A DNA stretch of 64,000 bases from Talinum fruticosum (lineage: Eukaryota > Streptophyta > Magnoliopsida > Caryophyllales > Talinaceae). Position numbers and translations under genes: made by a program. Below are positions 46,325-60,116 of the stretch, piece by piece. Below the pieces are notes generated by a model. That model did no database searches and was not told where the DNA came from. It was given only the letters and a program-made list of their open reading frames with translations. The DNA lies in contig JAITYX010000077.1 of NCBI GenBank assembly GCA_021018815.1, positions 2,084,501-2,148,500 of the forward strand. The letters run 5' to 3'. Numbering within the stretch: position 1 is the first letter of the stretch; each line of letters opens with the position of its first letter.

Positions 46325-49300
46325 TTTATGAGTGTCGATTTTAATTATTAAGTACGTACTTTATCAATATCTCATTTAGAGGGAAGAAATCAATTTGTGA
46401 TCTAATATAATTAAGAACTCAACATCAATATTAAGCGAAAATCTCACTTACTATAATGCGAGGGATCAGAAACTAAATTAAGCTCGAGTCGAACATACCC
46501 GTACTTCTGTTAATAAGTTGTAAATTGAGAAAATAAGAAAACCTTGATTGGATAAATACTTTGACGAAGATTGGCTTAGATTTGTTAATTAGACAGGCCA
46601 AATAACGCTTACCAGCAATATATGCCCAATTAGAGAATATATATATAAGCAAGATAAAATTGATTGATAAGGACTTCCACGATGGATTTGCGGTCGATGA
46701 AATTACCTGTGGATTTGACTACGCCCCCGTTCAGCCTAACTTTTCAAAAACTTTCAACAAAAACCGCGGCTCAAAAAAATTTGAATTTAACAAAGTCTTC
46801 AATGTATAGGTCGGTATCGTTCTATTTAGCTGATAAAATATTTAATAGTTGGTACTAAAACTTGTCGTAAATTTATTTATATTGGCATCACATCTTCTTT
46901 CACACTACCATGACGGACTTAAACTTATTATCAAGTAGTCTGTAAGTTTTTAAGTTGGACTATATCTTTTATAATGATTTTTGTTCGAATTTAATGCAAA
47001 TTAGGATGTTGAAAGTTCAAATCCGTAGTTAGTTTAACACCTTAATTTTGTTATAAATGGCACATAGGACACAACCATAAGACATTAGCTGTATCCGAAA
47101 ATGAAATGTACCTAATTGACTTAGGGTGATCTCAACTAAGAGGAACTTGCACTAGAGAGATCAATTCGGATCCTTGAAAGGATCCGCAACCAAGGTCGTA
47201 CACTCGGATTAATCTAATTAGAATCAATTGGGACGACATAAGATTAGGATCGTACAATTGAATTAAGAGTCTTAACATACTACGAACAAAGGAAAAAATA
47301 TCAACTTTAACATTTTGTCTACATGAAAACACCAAAACTCAACATAAGGCAATGATTTTAATTGCCTTATTCGAATATTCTAACATGATTCTCATATGAC
47401 CCTAAACTGTTTTAAGATGATTAAGCTAGAATTAGGATCGTTCTAATCCTAATCCTCACTATTCTAGTACGACTCTAAATGATCCTAATCAATACGATTC
47501 TAACATGACAGCAGCTCTAGCACGAGTTGCGTTGGAAGGTTTGGTCACTTTTAGATTGTATGATCATATGACCAATCCTACTATCTAGATCACTATTTCG
47601 ATAAGTTTGTCCATAACTCTATTTCTTCTCTTATAATAGTACTTAGATTTTGATTCGAACCGTCAATTATTCTATACACTCTCCTTCAAAACACAAGTAA
47701 CAACAATAAAATTTTCGAATGGATGAAAACTTGAGTATGTAGATCATGATAAGGGGAATTGACTCCTGCCATGAGAATACATATGGCTGATATGAATCGT
47801 AGGAGGGAGATCATGATAAGATCAAATGTTTATCAACGTAACATCATATTCATAGCCCTGGAATGGCCCCCGCATACAAACAACGTCCATAAATAAATAA
47901 ATTAAAGTGGTTAACTTTTCCCCTTTTTTCTATTAGTTTCTCCCCTTTGATTATTAGATTTTCCCTTATTTTTCTAGCTGTCATATTGTCTAAATATTTT
48001 AATATTTTTCAATCTGTATGTGTTTTTTTGTACTTATTATAAGTATTTTATTTATGATAAGTTTTGATTGGTGCTATACATTAATGCTGATCGAAATCAA
48101 TGAGTGTTGATCAGTATGTCTCAGTTATTGCTATTTATAACTAGCCTTATAATTATATTATATCTACTTACAACTTTTTATAATATACAACCTTATAACT
48201 AAAAAGAAAACGGTGTATATAAACTATAACCAAGAAATATGTGATCAATGTTAGTAAGTGTTGATAAATAATAATCAATATTAAATACTAATAATGTATA
48301 AATTGAGAATAATAACAGGCTTATAATTATATTTTACTAGAAGTCTAAATTAATTTGACACAAACTGATAGTAAATATGCAGAAGACTTTTTCAATATAT
48401 ATATATATATTAAACTCACATTATATAAGCCTAAATAATTAATGTAATATGATTAAAACTTTTCCCCAACGGATCCAATGCAAACCTAATTCGAATGACC
48501 TCAAAGGATCCAATGCAAACCTTTATGAGTGTATGTGTGGAGCGTTAAAAGCTAAAGAAAGTCTATTTTTAAAAATATTTAATCAAGGATGAGCGTTTAA
48601 AGTAAAATTTACTTTAGTACATTTATTATTAAAGATTTAAACTTATATTATTCTCTTTACGAAGATGAGGCTGCCATCACCTCAACTAACGCTTTATTAA
48701 ATAAATGTTTGTTTGTTTTTTTATAGAAGGAAGAAGTGAAATATGCCGAATAAAGTCAAATAAATTTTATGGGCAAATAAATTTTATGGGCAAATAAATG
48801 GCACTATAATTTGGTTTTGAAATCTTTAAATTAGTATTAATTTTGATGTTGCTGTTGGGGTATTTAAAAGTGTTTCTTTTTTTCAGGGTTTTTTTGGTTG
48901 GTTGGATTATTTATGCCAGTTTAGTATGACCGATTCGAATCACATCACTCGCCGTACCACTCAATTAAGCTTTTACACGTAATCACACTCGTTTAGCTAT
49001 CACTGTTTACAAATATTCATGTCACTTTTCAATGTAATCTTGTACGGAAAAATCATGAAATTAAAGTTCAATCTTTGAAAAAAAGGGTTTTATTTGTAAA
49101 AGAGTGATATTCATATCTTGTAGCAGAATGTTTAATTATCTTGTTTTTATTATATTATATGATTTAAAATTACAATTACGGATATTTAAAGTTATAATTA
49201 ATTATCAAATATAAAGTTATAGTATTCATCGGCTACGGCACCGAGAACAGAGTGATATCTTAATCGGATTAACTTTATCAATGAAAGCATATCATACACG

Positions 49301-52300
49301 TATTTTATAATTATATATAAAAAGATGATATTACGTATTTATAAGTTATAACACTATTATACTATTCAATTAAACCAATTTTTTTTTAATTTAACATATG
49401 ATAGTATAACATTAATTCGAGATATATAAGTCACTTAAAAGGTGTTTTGATGCATATATTTTACTTAGTAAAATATTGTAATGAAATAGATATTGACAAA
49501 TTTGACAAAAATTCAATTTTTAAATAACTAAACGTACATGCATAATGATACTAATATTTGGCCCCAAAACTAAGATAATTTTGTTGTGATTATCTTTTAT
49601 GACTTTGTATTTTTATGTTGATGAAAGATCTTACCATATGTGTTATAGTGACTTCAAAGTCGAATTTCATCCAATATTTTCGACGGTTGACGTCAATTAT
49701 CAAAACTCTTTTAAGAAGAGACTAATAATTTCTCATAAAATGGAAAATGTTACAAATGAGAAGACAAAGTTTATTTATAGATATACATAGACTGAACTTA
49801 AATTGACTATTGATATAAATTTCAATCAAAACGGGTTTACTATAGACAAAAAAATATCGATAACAAGTCTTGTAACACGAACAGAGAATTGAAAGGAACT
49901 TGTAGGAGATAAAAAATGTTCGAAGGAGTTGGAACTTTAGAATTCTAAGCCAGACGAACAGGTATGTGGCTAATATATGGGATGGGTGCTTCTTTTGGAG
50001 TTGTTCATACAGACTATGCCTTTGATTCTTAGAACTTCGGTTTAGAATACCACCTGCCTGCATCGAAATTTTTATCCCGTGAAATTGACGTTGTGTAAGT
50101 TCTGAAAAACCTAACAGACGGAATACATGTCTTGATATCAAGTCTATTTATGGTTTAAATTTGTCGTCTCATCTCGACATTTTGGTCAGTAAACAAGAAT
50201 CATTACTCCAAAATTGAAATTTTGGCAACCCCTTTGAGAATAAGGCATTCATTCCATGCATTGTGTTGAAGGTTATTTACCAAAATTCATTGGAAGAAAG
50301 ACGAAACAAAAAAATAATAATTGAAGAAAAGTAATCTTTCAACGTGATTCATACATCATTGATAATTTTGCTTTTCTCTAAATAATGGTAAGGGACATAA
50401 TCTCATCTCGGGCCATTAATTTTTGTTTTTATTGCGATGGGAAATAGTTTCTGTTGATTGTGCTCGTGGATCCCAACTCGTACTATCTTGCTTGCTCTTT
50501 GTTGGACAATAATAAGATTAGACATGATAGTCTTTTTCTTCCATCCTCCCACCGGTTTGAATTTGGAGGCACAAATTTTTCTATAGAGAAAGCTGTGTGG
50601 AATGGATGGAAACAGTTAGGGCTTCACATATCGCCCATCCGTCTCAATCAGCTCTTTAGAGCTTCCCGAAATAAAAAGTTCAACCGAGTGAGTTTGCTTA
50701 TTTAAAAAATAAAGAATTTATCATATGATCATACATATGACCCTTTTTGAACCTAATTTAATTAGATGTTAGTCAAGATAAGTGATGAATTTTTAAGCGA
50801 TATAACTATTTATTTATTTATTTGATAAAGATGGGAATGATGTCGGTATGATTTGATAATACTCTCAAAATCTTTAATAACCGAACTAACTTATACTTAA
50901 AATAATTTTGAATTTATAACTTGGTTTATCCATTTTTATATCTATGTTTATGTTTACATAGCAAAAAGGCACATTAGTGTCGTCGATTAGAGTATGAACC
51001 TATTGTTATACTTCAACCGTTATTTTAAGTTATTAATTGAGTTGGTTCCCGAGTATAGTATCTCGAGGTCTCACTTTCGTATCTCAACAGTTTTCATATT
51101 GATAATTATGCAAAATAAGGAGGAACATTTGTAACTTCAACATTTCAAGTCTAATGAGCATTTACACGAGGAAAATAAATCTAATCTCAAACCTTCAACA
51201 GTCGGTTTAAACTCCTTAAACGATATATCAATCCTTTATATTAAATGGATCATTCGAATCTTATCTTTGAAACCCATTATTATTAGGCATTTTCTTTTGC
51301 TATCACTTCCAAATAGTAACTAAAGTAGCCAGCTTGCTTGATTGAAGATCTTTAATTGATATGATTATTAGATAGTTGACACTAATTTATATGCTTCTTT
51401 CCCTTTTTCTCCTTTTCTTATTCCTTCAAAAGTGAATAATTCGAATGAACGAAAATAATTTGAACTTTAAAATAACTATCAGCGCTCCGAACTTTAATAC
51501 TTTTTATTTTTAATAGTTCATGGGTCATTTGAAAATTGTTATTTTCGTGCAATTCCAAATGATATTACCCCAAAAGTAACACAAACATGTGAAATTCAAT
51601 TGCCTATATTCATTCGATAGTTTAAATTTCCTATAAAATACAATTTAAAACTACCTTTAATGAACAACTGATAAAAAATACTTTCAAAATTCAAAATACT
51701 GTAAATTATTTTTAAAATACGAATTATTCTCCTATAATATATTCAAAATGTAAATTATTTACATCCAATAAAAATATAATTTTCAGATCACAATCAACAA
51801 AATAAATGCCAATGTCAACATATTCGAGGATAATAGACTCTCATCATCATGTGCTACCAATTAGCTAGCAACTTTATATCCACCCATATGTGTAACCTTC
51901 TAATTTGTCACATTCTTTTTTTCCCCACATTTCCATTCATCCTTATCCAACCCTTTAATTTTGGTCCTAACTCCTAATCCCCACTATGTTTCCAAAAGCA
52001 ACATCTATATATGTATGCTTTTAATTTTGGTTTTAAATATATATACATTAATTGCTTAAGATTCTGCTTAGATATGATTTAAAATCGGTATTATTAATAT
52101 TAGTAGATATTACTTTAACTTCCATATTTAAGGATGTACAAAAAGATTCTGCTTAGATATGATTTAAAATCGGTATTGCTAATATTCATAGATACTACTT
52201 TAACTTCGTTATTTAAGGTGAAGGATATACGAAAAGAATGCTGTTGGATGAGATTTGGGAGTGTGCTTATTTGATGCATTTGTTTCTTGCCCCTTCCTTG

Positions 52301-53680
52301 ATACTTGTCTTGATAAGGAGAGATTTTATGAACTTAATCTTTAATATTTTTTATTTTTGGTTTAATTAAGGGTGTAATCTTTTTTGAGTCACGATCGTTT
52401 AAAGTAATGATGTAAACAATTTTATTATATTAATGATAAAACAGATGAAATTAATAAATTATATAGATTTGGAAATTTTGTACGATGTTAACCTTTAGAT
52501 TATGTGGGGTTTAAAGATCAGCATATGACAATGATGTGCTTAGTTAGGAGTCAACATGAAGTAGAAAAAGTTTTTGAGTTTTTTTCAAAAGGCAGTTTTT
52601 TTTAAAGTTTAAAAATACAATTTTGATTAAATTTTATTATTTGTAAAGATAAAATAGATGAAATTAAGATAGATTTGGGAATTTTTTTCACTTTTATTTA
52701 TATTAGCTTCAATATTTCCATTTCCATTTTTATTCCATTGCTTGTTTTATATTTAAACATTTTCAAAAGAATGTATAATTAATGAACAAATAACAATACA
52801 TTCACCACACATCTATATGATAAACTAATAAATTTTCATCCTTCCAAAAAAAAAAAAACTAATAAATTTTCATATAATTTTCTATCATTTCATTTCTTTT
52901 TATTTTTAGACATTTAATAAGTGCTTTTTAAAATGTGCTATTCTTTTTAGACACTTTAATAAGTGATTTTCTAAATAAAAAAATAAAATAAAATAAAATA
53001 AGTGATTTTCTAAAATGGGCTATTCTTTTTAAAAACATAATTACAATATAAAAAATTATTTTCTCTGTAATCGTCCTATTTGTATGATGCAATTTACTAT
53101 TTTTTTTACACATTATACTAAAACAATTACCAATATTTTTAGGAAAATGAGACACCAGTAATCTCAAGTTTGGGGATACTGAACGTCATTAATTTCAGTA
53201 GAGAAATTGGGCCTCATCACTCCCAACTTTCAATCTATTTATTCTCATTAATCTGTACTTTGAAAATAATAACAAATGATGAGTTGGAGTATGAGATAAA
53301 AAAACACTATTGGTTTTGAGTATAAACTAATAAATCTATGTTCAATATTTTTATGTACAACTTACAGATTTTGATAATGTTCATATATTGGAGATATTAA
53401 CATTATAAAAATGCCCTCTGCAATGATACTATCAAAAATTATAAATTGATTTTTTCTTTAAAAAAAAAGTTAATTGGGTTTCGAATTTTAATTGTATCGG
53501 ATCTATTAACCTCCAAATCTGCTCCGATCGGCTTCAAATTTGGATCATTTTTCTTAGGATCAAACTATTTTTTTCCGAATTCCAATTGAATTATTTTGTC
53601 TCGATCAAGTCGGATTAATTCGGATTTAATTGCTATCCCTAAATGGTCATTAAAATGGCCCTTAAGAATGTAATGACCCG
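46325..53680. other. AT-rich gene desert, about 7.4 kb
   Basis: No gene or conserved domain was found on either strand. Short local duplications are present: GGATCCAATGCAAACCT at 48471 and 48506; AAATAAATTTTATGGGC twice near 48757-48794; an 85-base tandem at 52060; and TAAGTGATTTTCTAAA pieces at 52960-53020. A block of TCGGAT/CCGAAT words at about 53480-53645 resembles a decayed transposon end. The 139-codon minus ORF (49722-50141) and 83-codon plus ORF (50454-50705) lack any recognisable motif. Confidence 0.5.
52060..52232. repeat. 85-bp imperfect tandem duplication
   Basis: GATTCTGCTTAGATATGATT begins at 52060 and again at 52145. Both units continue through AAAATCGGTATT, TAGATA..ACTTTAACTTC and ATTTAAGG. 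Confidence 0.9.
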
Positions 53681-53891
53681 GCCCAACTACTGCTCATGGT
53701 TTATGAGATCTAACCAAACTATTTGGCGCCTTGAAGCCAACTGAGCTAGAGAGCCCATTGCAAATCAAACAGTTCACTGTCAACATTTTCAGATTTTGAG
53801 ATTTCGGAATACTTATCGTAGAGCAAGTGAGAGTAAATCACAAATTGCTAGGGTTAGGGTTCTTCTGCAATTTTGTTGAAATTGAATCGAT
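53680..53891 (+). promoter_or_regulatory. U2AF65 promoter/5'UTR with site II and telomere-like motifs
   Basis: GGCCCAAC (about 53692) and AGAGCCCATTG (about 53750) contain TGGGCY on the opposite strand. AGGGTTAGGGTT lies about 35 bases before the ATG. Site II plus telo-box pairs are typical of plant genes for RNA processing and translation. Confidence 0.5.
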
Positions 53892-56800
53892 ATGTCTGAT
53901 TATGATCGTCGGCCTAGCAGTATGAGCAGTGATCGAACCAAATCCTCCTCGCGAAGAGGCTCTGATGATCGGAGCTCCCGTTATAAGGTTCAATTTTGTT
54001 GCGCTTCTTCTTCATGACTTTGATTTGTTCATGGATGAGATAATTTTTGTGTTTTTCGTCGTTCTTATTGCTGTCGTTGCTTAATTTTTGCGTTAATTAA
54101 AAGTGAATGTTTGCATTTTCTGTTTTCCATTTGATTTTCTCTGTCTTACTTTTTTTTGGTTTATGCGATTGCATAAGATGAGAATTTTAGAGTAAGGAGA
54201 GCGGAGGGTTTGGAAAGAGGAAAAGGGGGGTTTGTAAAAGGAGATGTATCTGATCATACAACAAGGGATGGAACAGGTTTGGGTTTGAGGAAAGTACTTA
54301 TGAATTCTTTGAGTGACTGTGGGAGAAACTCATTTTTTAACTGCTCCTTGATATTGATGACACATCGTAAGCTGAACAAGTATGATTAATGCTATGAATT
54401 ATATCTTTTCTTTGCGTTTTAGGGAAAAGAAGCTGTTGTCTATATTGGACGGAGGAATTGGAGACATTCTAAGATTATCTTTTATGGCATTTCAGAAACT
54501 GTGTTGTTTATATATCTTTTGTGGCATTTTGGAATTGTATAGCGAATTAACTTATATCTTGATTATGCTAGTATGATTCATTGGCTTCTAGCAGGAAGGT
54601 GGGTCTTTTAAGTTAATTAGGTTCTTTCTCATCTTCTATGCATAACTATTGATTATTTTTGGTTGAAGTCTTCTCCTGTGATTTTTGTTGATTGCTCTTT
54701 TTTTTTGTTCCTGTAATTGATAAACTATTACACTTAGAGTAAGTCAAGGGAGCTGGACCATGAGGTGTCGAGGCCAAGAGAACGTGGACATCAACATGAC
54801 CAGGACAGGAGAAAGAATCGCGGTGATCACAGGGACTATAGGGATAGAAATGCTAGGGATGAAAGAAAAAGAGACAACCGTGACCATGACAGGTGGCCAT
54901 GTCATTCTTACCGCTTTCTTTCGCTCTGTTTGTACATGTGTATGTGTTTATTGAACCCTTTTTCCTTATAAAAAGTTCTTGTTTCCCATATAATACTGCA
55001 TCTTTTTTCCTTATAAAAAGTTCTTGTTTCTTTCATAACTAGAAAAATTCATTTCTTTAATGGTTTCTTTGGTTGTTTGATACGCTTCCAATCTGCATTA
55101 TTAAACATTTTTTGAAAAAAATTTCTGTTGGCTAATTATTATTCCTTTTAGCAATTGCTAGTTGGTGTTTTTGTCGTCTCTTATTTCAGTTGATGTAACC
55201 CTTGTTGCAGGCCTCAGGGTAAGGACTGGAAGCATAGGGATAGATCACGTTCTCACTCACCTTCTCATTCAAAAAGGTACGGAAGCTCCATTATATATCT
55301 GGCATCTGCAGGTGTCTAAACTCATTTGGTTTTCTTATTTCAAATGTCCTATTAATTCTTTTATTAATGGTATGTGGTTTCTACTTAAAAGAAGAGGTAT
55401 TTGGTCCTTGGGGATCCTCTTGCTCACAATTGGAACATGCCTAACTTCCTTTTGCTGTTGAAAAACCATGCTCAAATATGTCTTTGTCATAGAGCTTCAC
55501 AGGATAAACCTGGATAGTAACAATATTGCTCTTGCTGTTATCAGCACTTTAGAGAACTTGGTGCCATGAGCTTAAATTTTTGGCCTTCTTTGTCCTACTT
55601 GGGGCCTCTGGTTATTACTTATTAATAGTTGTCAATCTGATGACCTTGGACTATGTTGAACTTGAGGGGGCACTTCATGGAGGTTACATTTTCTTGCTTT
55701 TGAAATGTTCATCACTCTGGATAGCTGCTAGATGATTGTTTGTGTTGGGCATGTGTTAGAAACCCTGTCATGTGTGTTGGTGCAATAAGGGTATGTTGCT
55801 AAGTATGATGCCTCAAGGCTTCTTTGTAGGTGAGGTGTAGAAAAATTGCAAATTCTACTAGTACTGCTGACTGGTGAAGTTTTGTTTTTGTCAGCTTGCC
55901 TAGTGTTTTAATTTGTCTCAATGATTTTCTGATGGGGCTGGATCTTTTTGACAGTGCCTCAGATATTAAAATATTTTATTACCAGTTGGTGGCTCATTGT
56001 TGTATTTGGTGTAGTATAATTGGTAGGAGTTTTTCTGTTCGGTGGGGTTGGCAATGGTTTTCTATTGTCTTTTTCAATGAAATGTTTTTTTGAAGCTTCG
56101 TAGAAGAGTGAAAGACTTACTGTGATGAGTATATTTCTCTGCTCTTGAAAGTTCAGCATACACTGAAAACTATGCATGTCCTGCGTTGCCGTGGCTTGTC
56201 TCTTTATATTTTAGACTATCTACTGCTTTTGGTGATGTACGTGCTAATGGTTAAGGCTCAGTATCAAATGCTGCTCCCTATTGTGATATTATCATGCTTC
56301 AGCAGTATTCAGCTCTGTTTATGCTGTTCTCTCATTATCGTTACTTCACTTATGTATGTTACGATGCAGCAAGCGGACTAGTGGTTTTGACATGCCACCA
56401 CCTTCAGCCACCTTGCTTACTAATGCTCCCGTAACAGGTTTGCACTTGTCTATGGCAGTCATATTTCCATTTTTCTTATGTTTTATTCATTAGTTACGAT
56501 GACAGGTTTGATTCTATACTGTGATGATGTTCATTCATTATGTTGGTTGTTTCTGTATGAGTATCACTTGCCATCGGAACTGAGAATTGTACTTGTGTTG
56601 TTGGCTGTTGTGTGTGGTTCTTAGTCTGTATATTGTGCTTATCATGTGAGTGAGAAGACAATGTTGGGTTTCTTGTCCAACTGTGCTATCCATGGCCATG
56701 AGCTCTGTAGATATTATGTTCGACGGGAACAATTGCATGCAAGGTTTAGCTGGATCATGTCAGCCTTCAAGAGACAACTGTTGTCCTTTGGTAGCTTACT

Positions 56801-57351
56801 AAATACCAGCTTCTTCCGTGATGGAATCTATCTCTTATTTACTGTGCGAATGATCTTGATACTTAGGGATAAGGTAGGCTATTGTTTTTGCACTTGATGC
56901 ATTAAATGCTATTAATATTTCTGATGTTCTCTTCTAATATTCTGAATATTTAGCATTTGCTTTTTAGTTGATAATGGGCACGAATGGATTGAGAACATTA
57001 TTTTTCTTCTACTGGTTTGTAGATCAGCTTCCAGGACCAACTCCGTCAGTTCCAGGAGTGCTGCCGAACATGTTTTCTGGGGTACCATCTCAGGTGTCAA
57101 ACTATTCTATTTGAGTTCACCCTCAATCCGTCTGTTTGTATTTCAAGAAAATTAATCTCTCCCTGCTTCTATGTAGGTGAGCCCTTTCTCATTGATGCCA
57201 ACACAAGTTATTATGACTCAGCAGGTACATCCTTTTCTATGAATTCAAGAGGTGTTTCTGTCCCTCTTCTTATTTTATTTTTATATTATAGGCTACTAGG
57301 CATGCTCGTCGAGTCTATGTTGGTGGGCTTCCTCCTTCAGCTAATGAGCAG
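53892..57351 (+). CDS. U2AF65: U2AF large subunit (U2AF65), 5' seven coding exons
   Basis: U2AF65 binds the polypyrimidine tract at 3' splice sites and recruits the U2 snRNP in the nucleus. Coding exons: 53892-53987, 54738-54892, 55211-55276, 56370-56437, 57023-57093, 57177-57224, 57292-57351 (564 nt, 188 codons, frame intact at every junction). The N-terminus MSDYDRRPSSMSS is followed by an Arg/Asp/Ser-rich RS-like domain (residues ~33-105), then SKRTSGFDMPPPSATLL (a plant U2AF65 hallmark), a Pro-rich linker, PFSLMPTQVIMTQQ, and ATRHARRVYVGGLPPSANEQ, the start of RRM1 with RNP2 VYVGGL. The exons for the rest of RRM1, RRM2 and the C-terminal UHM are not in the window; after 57351 only retroelements appear. 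The gene is either continued beyond 64000 or truncated. Confidence 0.92.
54958..55030. repeat. 28-bp direct repeat in U2AF65 intron 2
   Basis: TTTTTCCTTATAAAAAGTTC plus TTGTTTC occurs at about 54959-54985 and again at 55004-55030. Confidence 0.9.
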
Positions 57352-58490
57352 GTAGCACTCTCTTGTTTGGACATCTAAAATTGTAATGTCCTTTACTCAA
57401 ATTGAATTCTCTTAAAATGTTGTATTTACTTGATAAACTGGTGACAGATAACTGAAAATGGTAAAACTCAATTTTTATAGTTAAGTATATGGTATATCGT
57501 TGTATTGTGATCTTATCTTATCATATCATACATCGAGTTGAAATCTTTTGAAGGTCAAAACACTTTTACGCTAATAACAGATAACTCAAATTTATATATA
57601 ACTATATGGTATATGATTGCATTTTTCCCTCTTTCCTCTGAACAACTATGCTTTCAACTATTATTCAGCATGAATTGGGTTTAGTTTCATTGAGTATTTG
57701 CTAATTTTATTTGTGAATTTGTTGATTTTAATTTGATTTATTGAATTTGTTTGAATTTTGAAATTATTGCAGTGCTGCTTGGTATAGATGTTGATTAAGA
57801 GATAGTGCTTGATTGACAACATTGTTCTTGCCAAGCTTTCTTATTAATTCTTTGTTTTTCTTATTCTTCATAAATAGTTAATATGTCCAGCAATTACAGC
57901 ATAATATGAATACTGCTGGAATGAGGCCAATGAGATCTACATGTAGGCGACCTTACCGTTGGTAACAGGGAGCTTATTATCAAAAATATAGTAAATGATC
58001 TAAAAATTGTTAGGAAAAGAGTAAAGACATTTTAGAACTATATTGCAAAGAGGGAAGAAAATACACACGCATGCACAGATATCCTTACTCACACTCACAT
58101 ATATATTATAAAGATATATGAAGTTGTATTAGTAGCTGTCAAATGACATGCATGAGAATGGCACTCATAGATATGGAACTAGTAAAGTACATATAAAAGG
58201 AAGCATTATATAATGAATAGGGATTAACACTTTTAATATTCAGCAATAGTGGTAGTCATAATATACTTCCCATATGCATGGAACAATCTGATGCTAGGTT
58301 CAACCTTATGGCTTATACTAGGAACAACCCTTTGTTGAGACATGTGATCACAAAAGACATGATGATCTATCTATCGAAAAAGAAAAGCTTTAGGGGCTCT
58401 CATTTAAGGTTCTATGAATCTATAATTTTAGACTCGCCGAGTCTCCTACAGGGGTCGTATCCTCCGTACGTTTTATTTTTTGGGAGATGA
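57352..58490. other. start of the putative U2AF65 intron 7
   Basis: A donor GTAGCA follows exon 7. The sequence is T-rich and non-coding, as expected of an intron. From about 57900 it shows scraps that may belong to the LINE remnant that follows. Confidence 0.4.
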
Positions 58491-58493
58491 TAC

Positions 58494-58665
58494 CTTTTGT
58501 ACCTTGAATATATGCCAAGTCTCTTGAAATGACTTCCCTTTAGTTTTTCTTAGTCCTTCAAATGGATAGGTAAAAATTCTCACTCTTCTTCATCGATCTG
58601 TCTATTTGCATTATCCTAATATGACCTAACCATTGTAGTCTTGTCTCACACATCTTAGGGGTGTT
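58494..58665 (-). pseudogene. LINE ORF2 C-terminal remnant
   Basis: On minus the translation contains KMCETRLQWLGHIRIM followed by MQIDRSMKKS, and further on REVISRDLAYIQ, interrupted by stops. The R-x-RWFGH...RP-KK-W-EVI--D motif order is typical of the C-terminal part of plant LINE-like reverse-transcriptase ORFs. It is degenerate and incomplete. Confidence 0.6.
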
Positions 58666-58872
58666 TTGGAACGGAACTTGGTATCAAGTTCTCGTGTTTG
58701 ATTAAGCTTTCAAGGATATGGGGCTTGATACCTAGGGTTATCAAGTGCCCCTCAACGCCAAGGGATTTGATTCTCCCCGTTTGCCAAGGGTTCAAGCCAC
58801 TTCCTCTCAGGTATCAACATCTCCTTTTAAAAAAATATACAATAATTCTTAGTTAAGAATGCACATGCCTAG

Positions 58873-59261
58873 TGTCACGGAATGCTCCGGAAGGGTCCCG
58901 AATCTTCTAAAATTCTCTCCTTGCTTCCACCAAGTTCTAGAGTATTCTATACTCATGTAGACTTGTAGATATTTGTATAGAGAATTCTACATACGCAATC
59001 TTAATCGTTGGATCAAATAGATCTCCACCCTCCATTGAGGAGGTGGCCATGTATATATACCCTCATGGGGTCCTCATTTGTAATCATCCATTCCAAGAGC
59101 TCAATACAAAACATTTTCCCAAACTCTCTAAGTGTCATTAGCTTTCTCGAGCTTAAGTCAAGCACTCTTGAGGGTTAATAGCAAGCTTTAGAAGGTTCTC
59201 GGGGTATAGTTTGCTAGCGTCGCACGGGAATCTAGTTTGAGTGAATTATCGTCCCGTGACG
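58873..59261 (+). repeat. 5' LTR of the chromovirus
   Basis: Begins TGTCACGGAATGCTCC and ends GTCCCGTGAC. A TATA-like CATGTATATATACC lies at about 59049-59062. It differs visibly from the 3' LTR by tens of substitutions and small indels, so the insertion is not recent. Confidence 0.85.
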
Positions 59262-59280
59262 GTTGGTATCGAGCCAAAGT
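59261..59280 (+). other. primer-binding-site region
   Basis: GTTGGTATCGAGCC immediately after the LTR resembles the TGGTATCAGAGC complement of initiator tRNA-Met used by many plant LTR elements, with changes. Confidence 0.5.
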
Positions 59281-59290
59281 TTGGGTAAGA

Positions 59291-59612
59291 ATATCGAGCA
59301 TCACCGAAGGAAGTCAACAAGGTGGCAAGAAGGGTCCGCTAGAAGTCCCTGGAGGTGGTTGCCGCACTCGAGGAAAGAGTTGCTCAGCAACACCCTTCTC
59401 GGCGGCTTAAGGGAAGAAGTCGACACCTTGACCCATCGGGTGGGTGAGCTCTAGTCGGAGGAAGAAGACTCGGAGCTCAAGGTGGAGATGCAGGGTGCCT
59501 TGAATGTGGTAGCAACGGACTTCGCCAAAGAGGTGGCGGACCTTAAAGCCACGTTGGAAGCCAAAGACGGAGAAATCGAGAGAACTCGTGGCTGCTCTCC
59601 ATGAGCAATAGG
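59291..59612 (+). pseudogene. gag N-terminal fragment
   Basis: The usual start ATG is ATA here (59291-59293), whereas the inverted copy keeps ATG (60451-60449). The remaining part encodes a coiled-coil-like gag segment with frameshifts and stops. It ends abruptly near AAATGGAGAA, where RT-side sequence begins about 30 bases later. Confidence 0.7.
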
Positions 59613-59639
59613 AGCAAATGGAGAACCAACCTTCATCGC

Positions 59640-60116
59640 CACCCTCAAAAATGATGAGGGGCCAAGGATGTCCAAGCACCCAAAGCCATCCAAGAGGTGC
59701 TTGGACGAGTTTCAAGATGTGATGTCCGCCGAGTTGCCGAAGAAGCTTCTTCCCGAGCGGGAAGTCGATCATGCCATCTAGTTAGATCCGGGGACAAAAC
59801 CACCAACATTTGCGCCCTACCTACCGCATGGCACCTCCGAAGACAATTGAAGGAATTACTTGTTCGCTGGTACATCCGTCCCTTGAAATCGCCTTACGGT
59901 GCGCCGATTCTTTTCCGTAAGCAGACAACGGGTCCCTCCGGCTATGCATCGATTACCGAGCGCTCAACAAAGTCACCATCAAGAACAAGTACACGATTCC
60001 TCGCATCGACGATCTATTCGATCACCGGGGATGCGAGGTACTTCACCAAGTTGGACTTGAGAAGTGGCTACTATCATGTCCGCATAGCCGAAGAGGACGA
60101 GGCAAAGACGACATGC
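59640..60116 (+). pseudogene. reverse transcriptase fragment (N-terminal half)
   Basis: Pieces in shifting frames: [53 protein letters not shown] and [20 protein letters not shown]. These are the conserved first half of Gypsy RT, including the first catalytic Asp region (KLDLRSGY). The sequence stops at KTTC. The YxDD half is absent. Confidence 0.85.

Noticed and set aside
49722..50141. 139-codon minus ORF as a gene
   Set aside because: No recognisable domain, AT-driven composition and no promoter or splice context.
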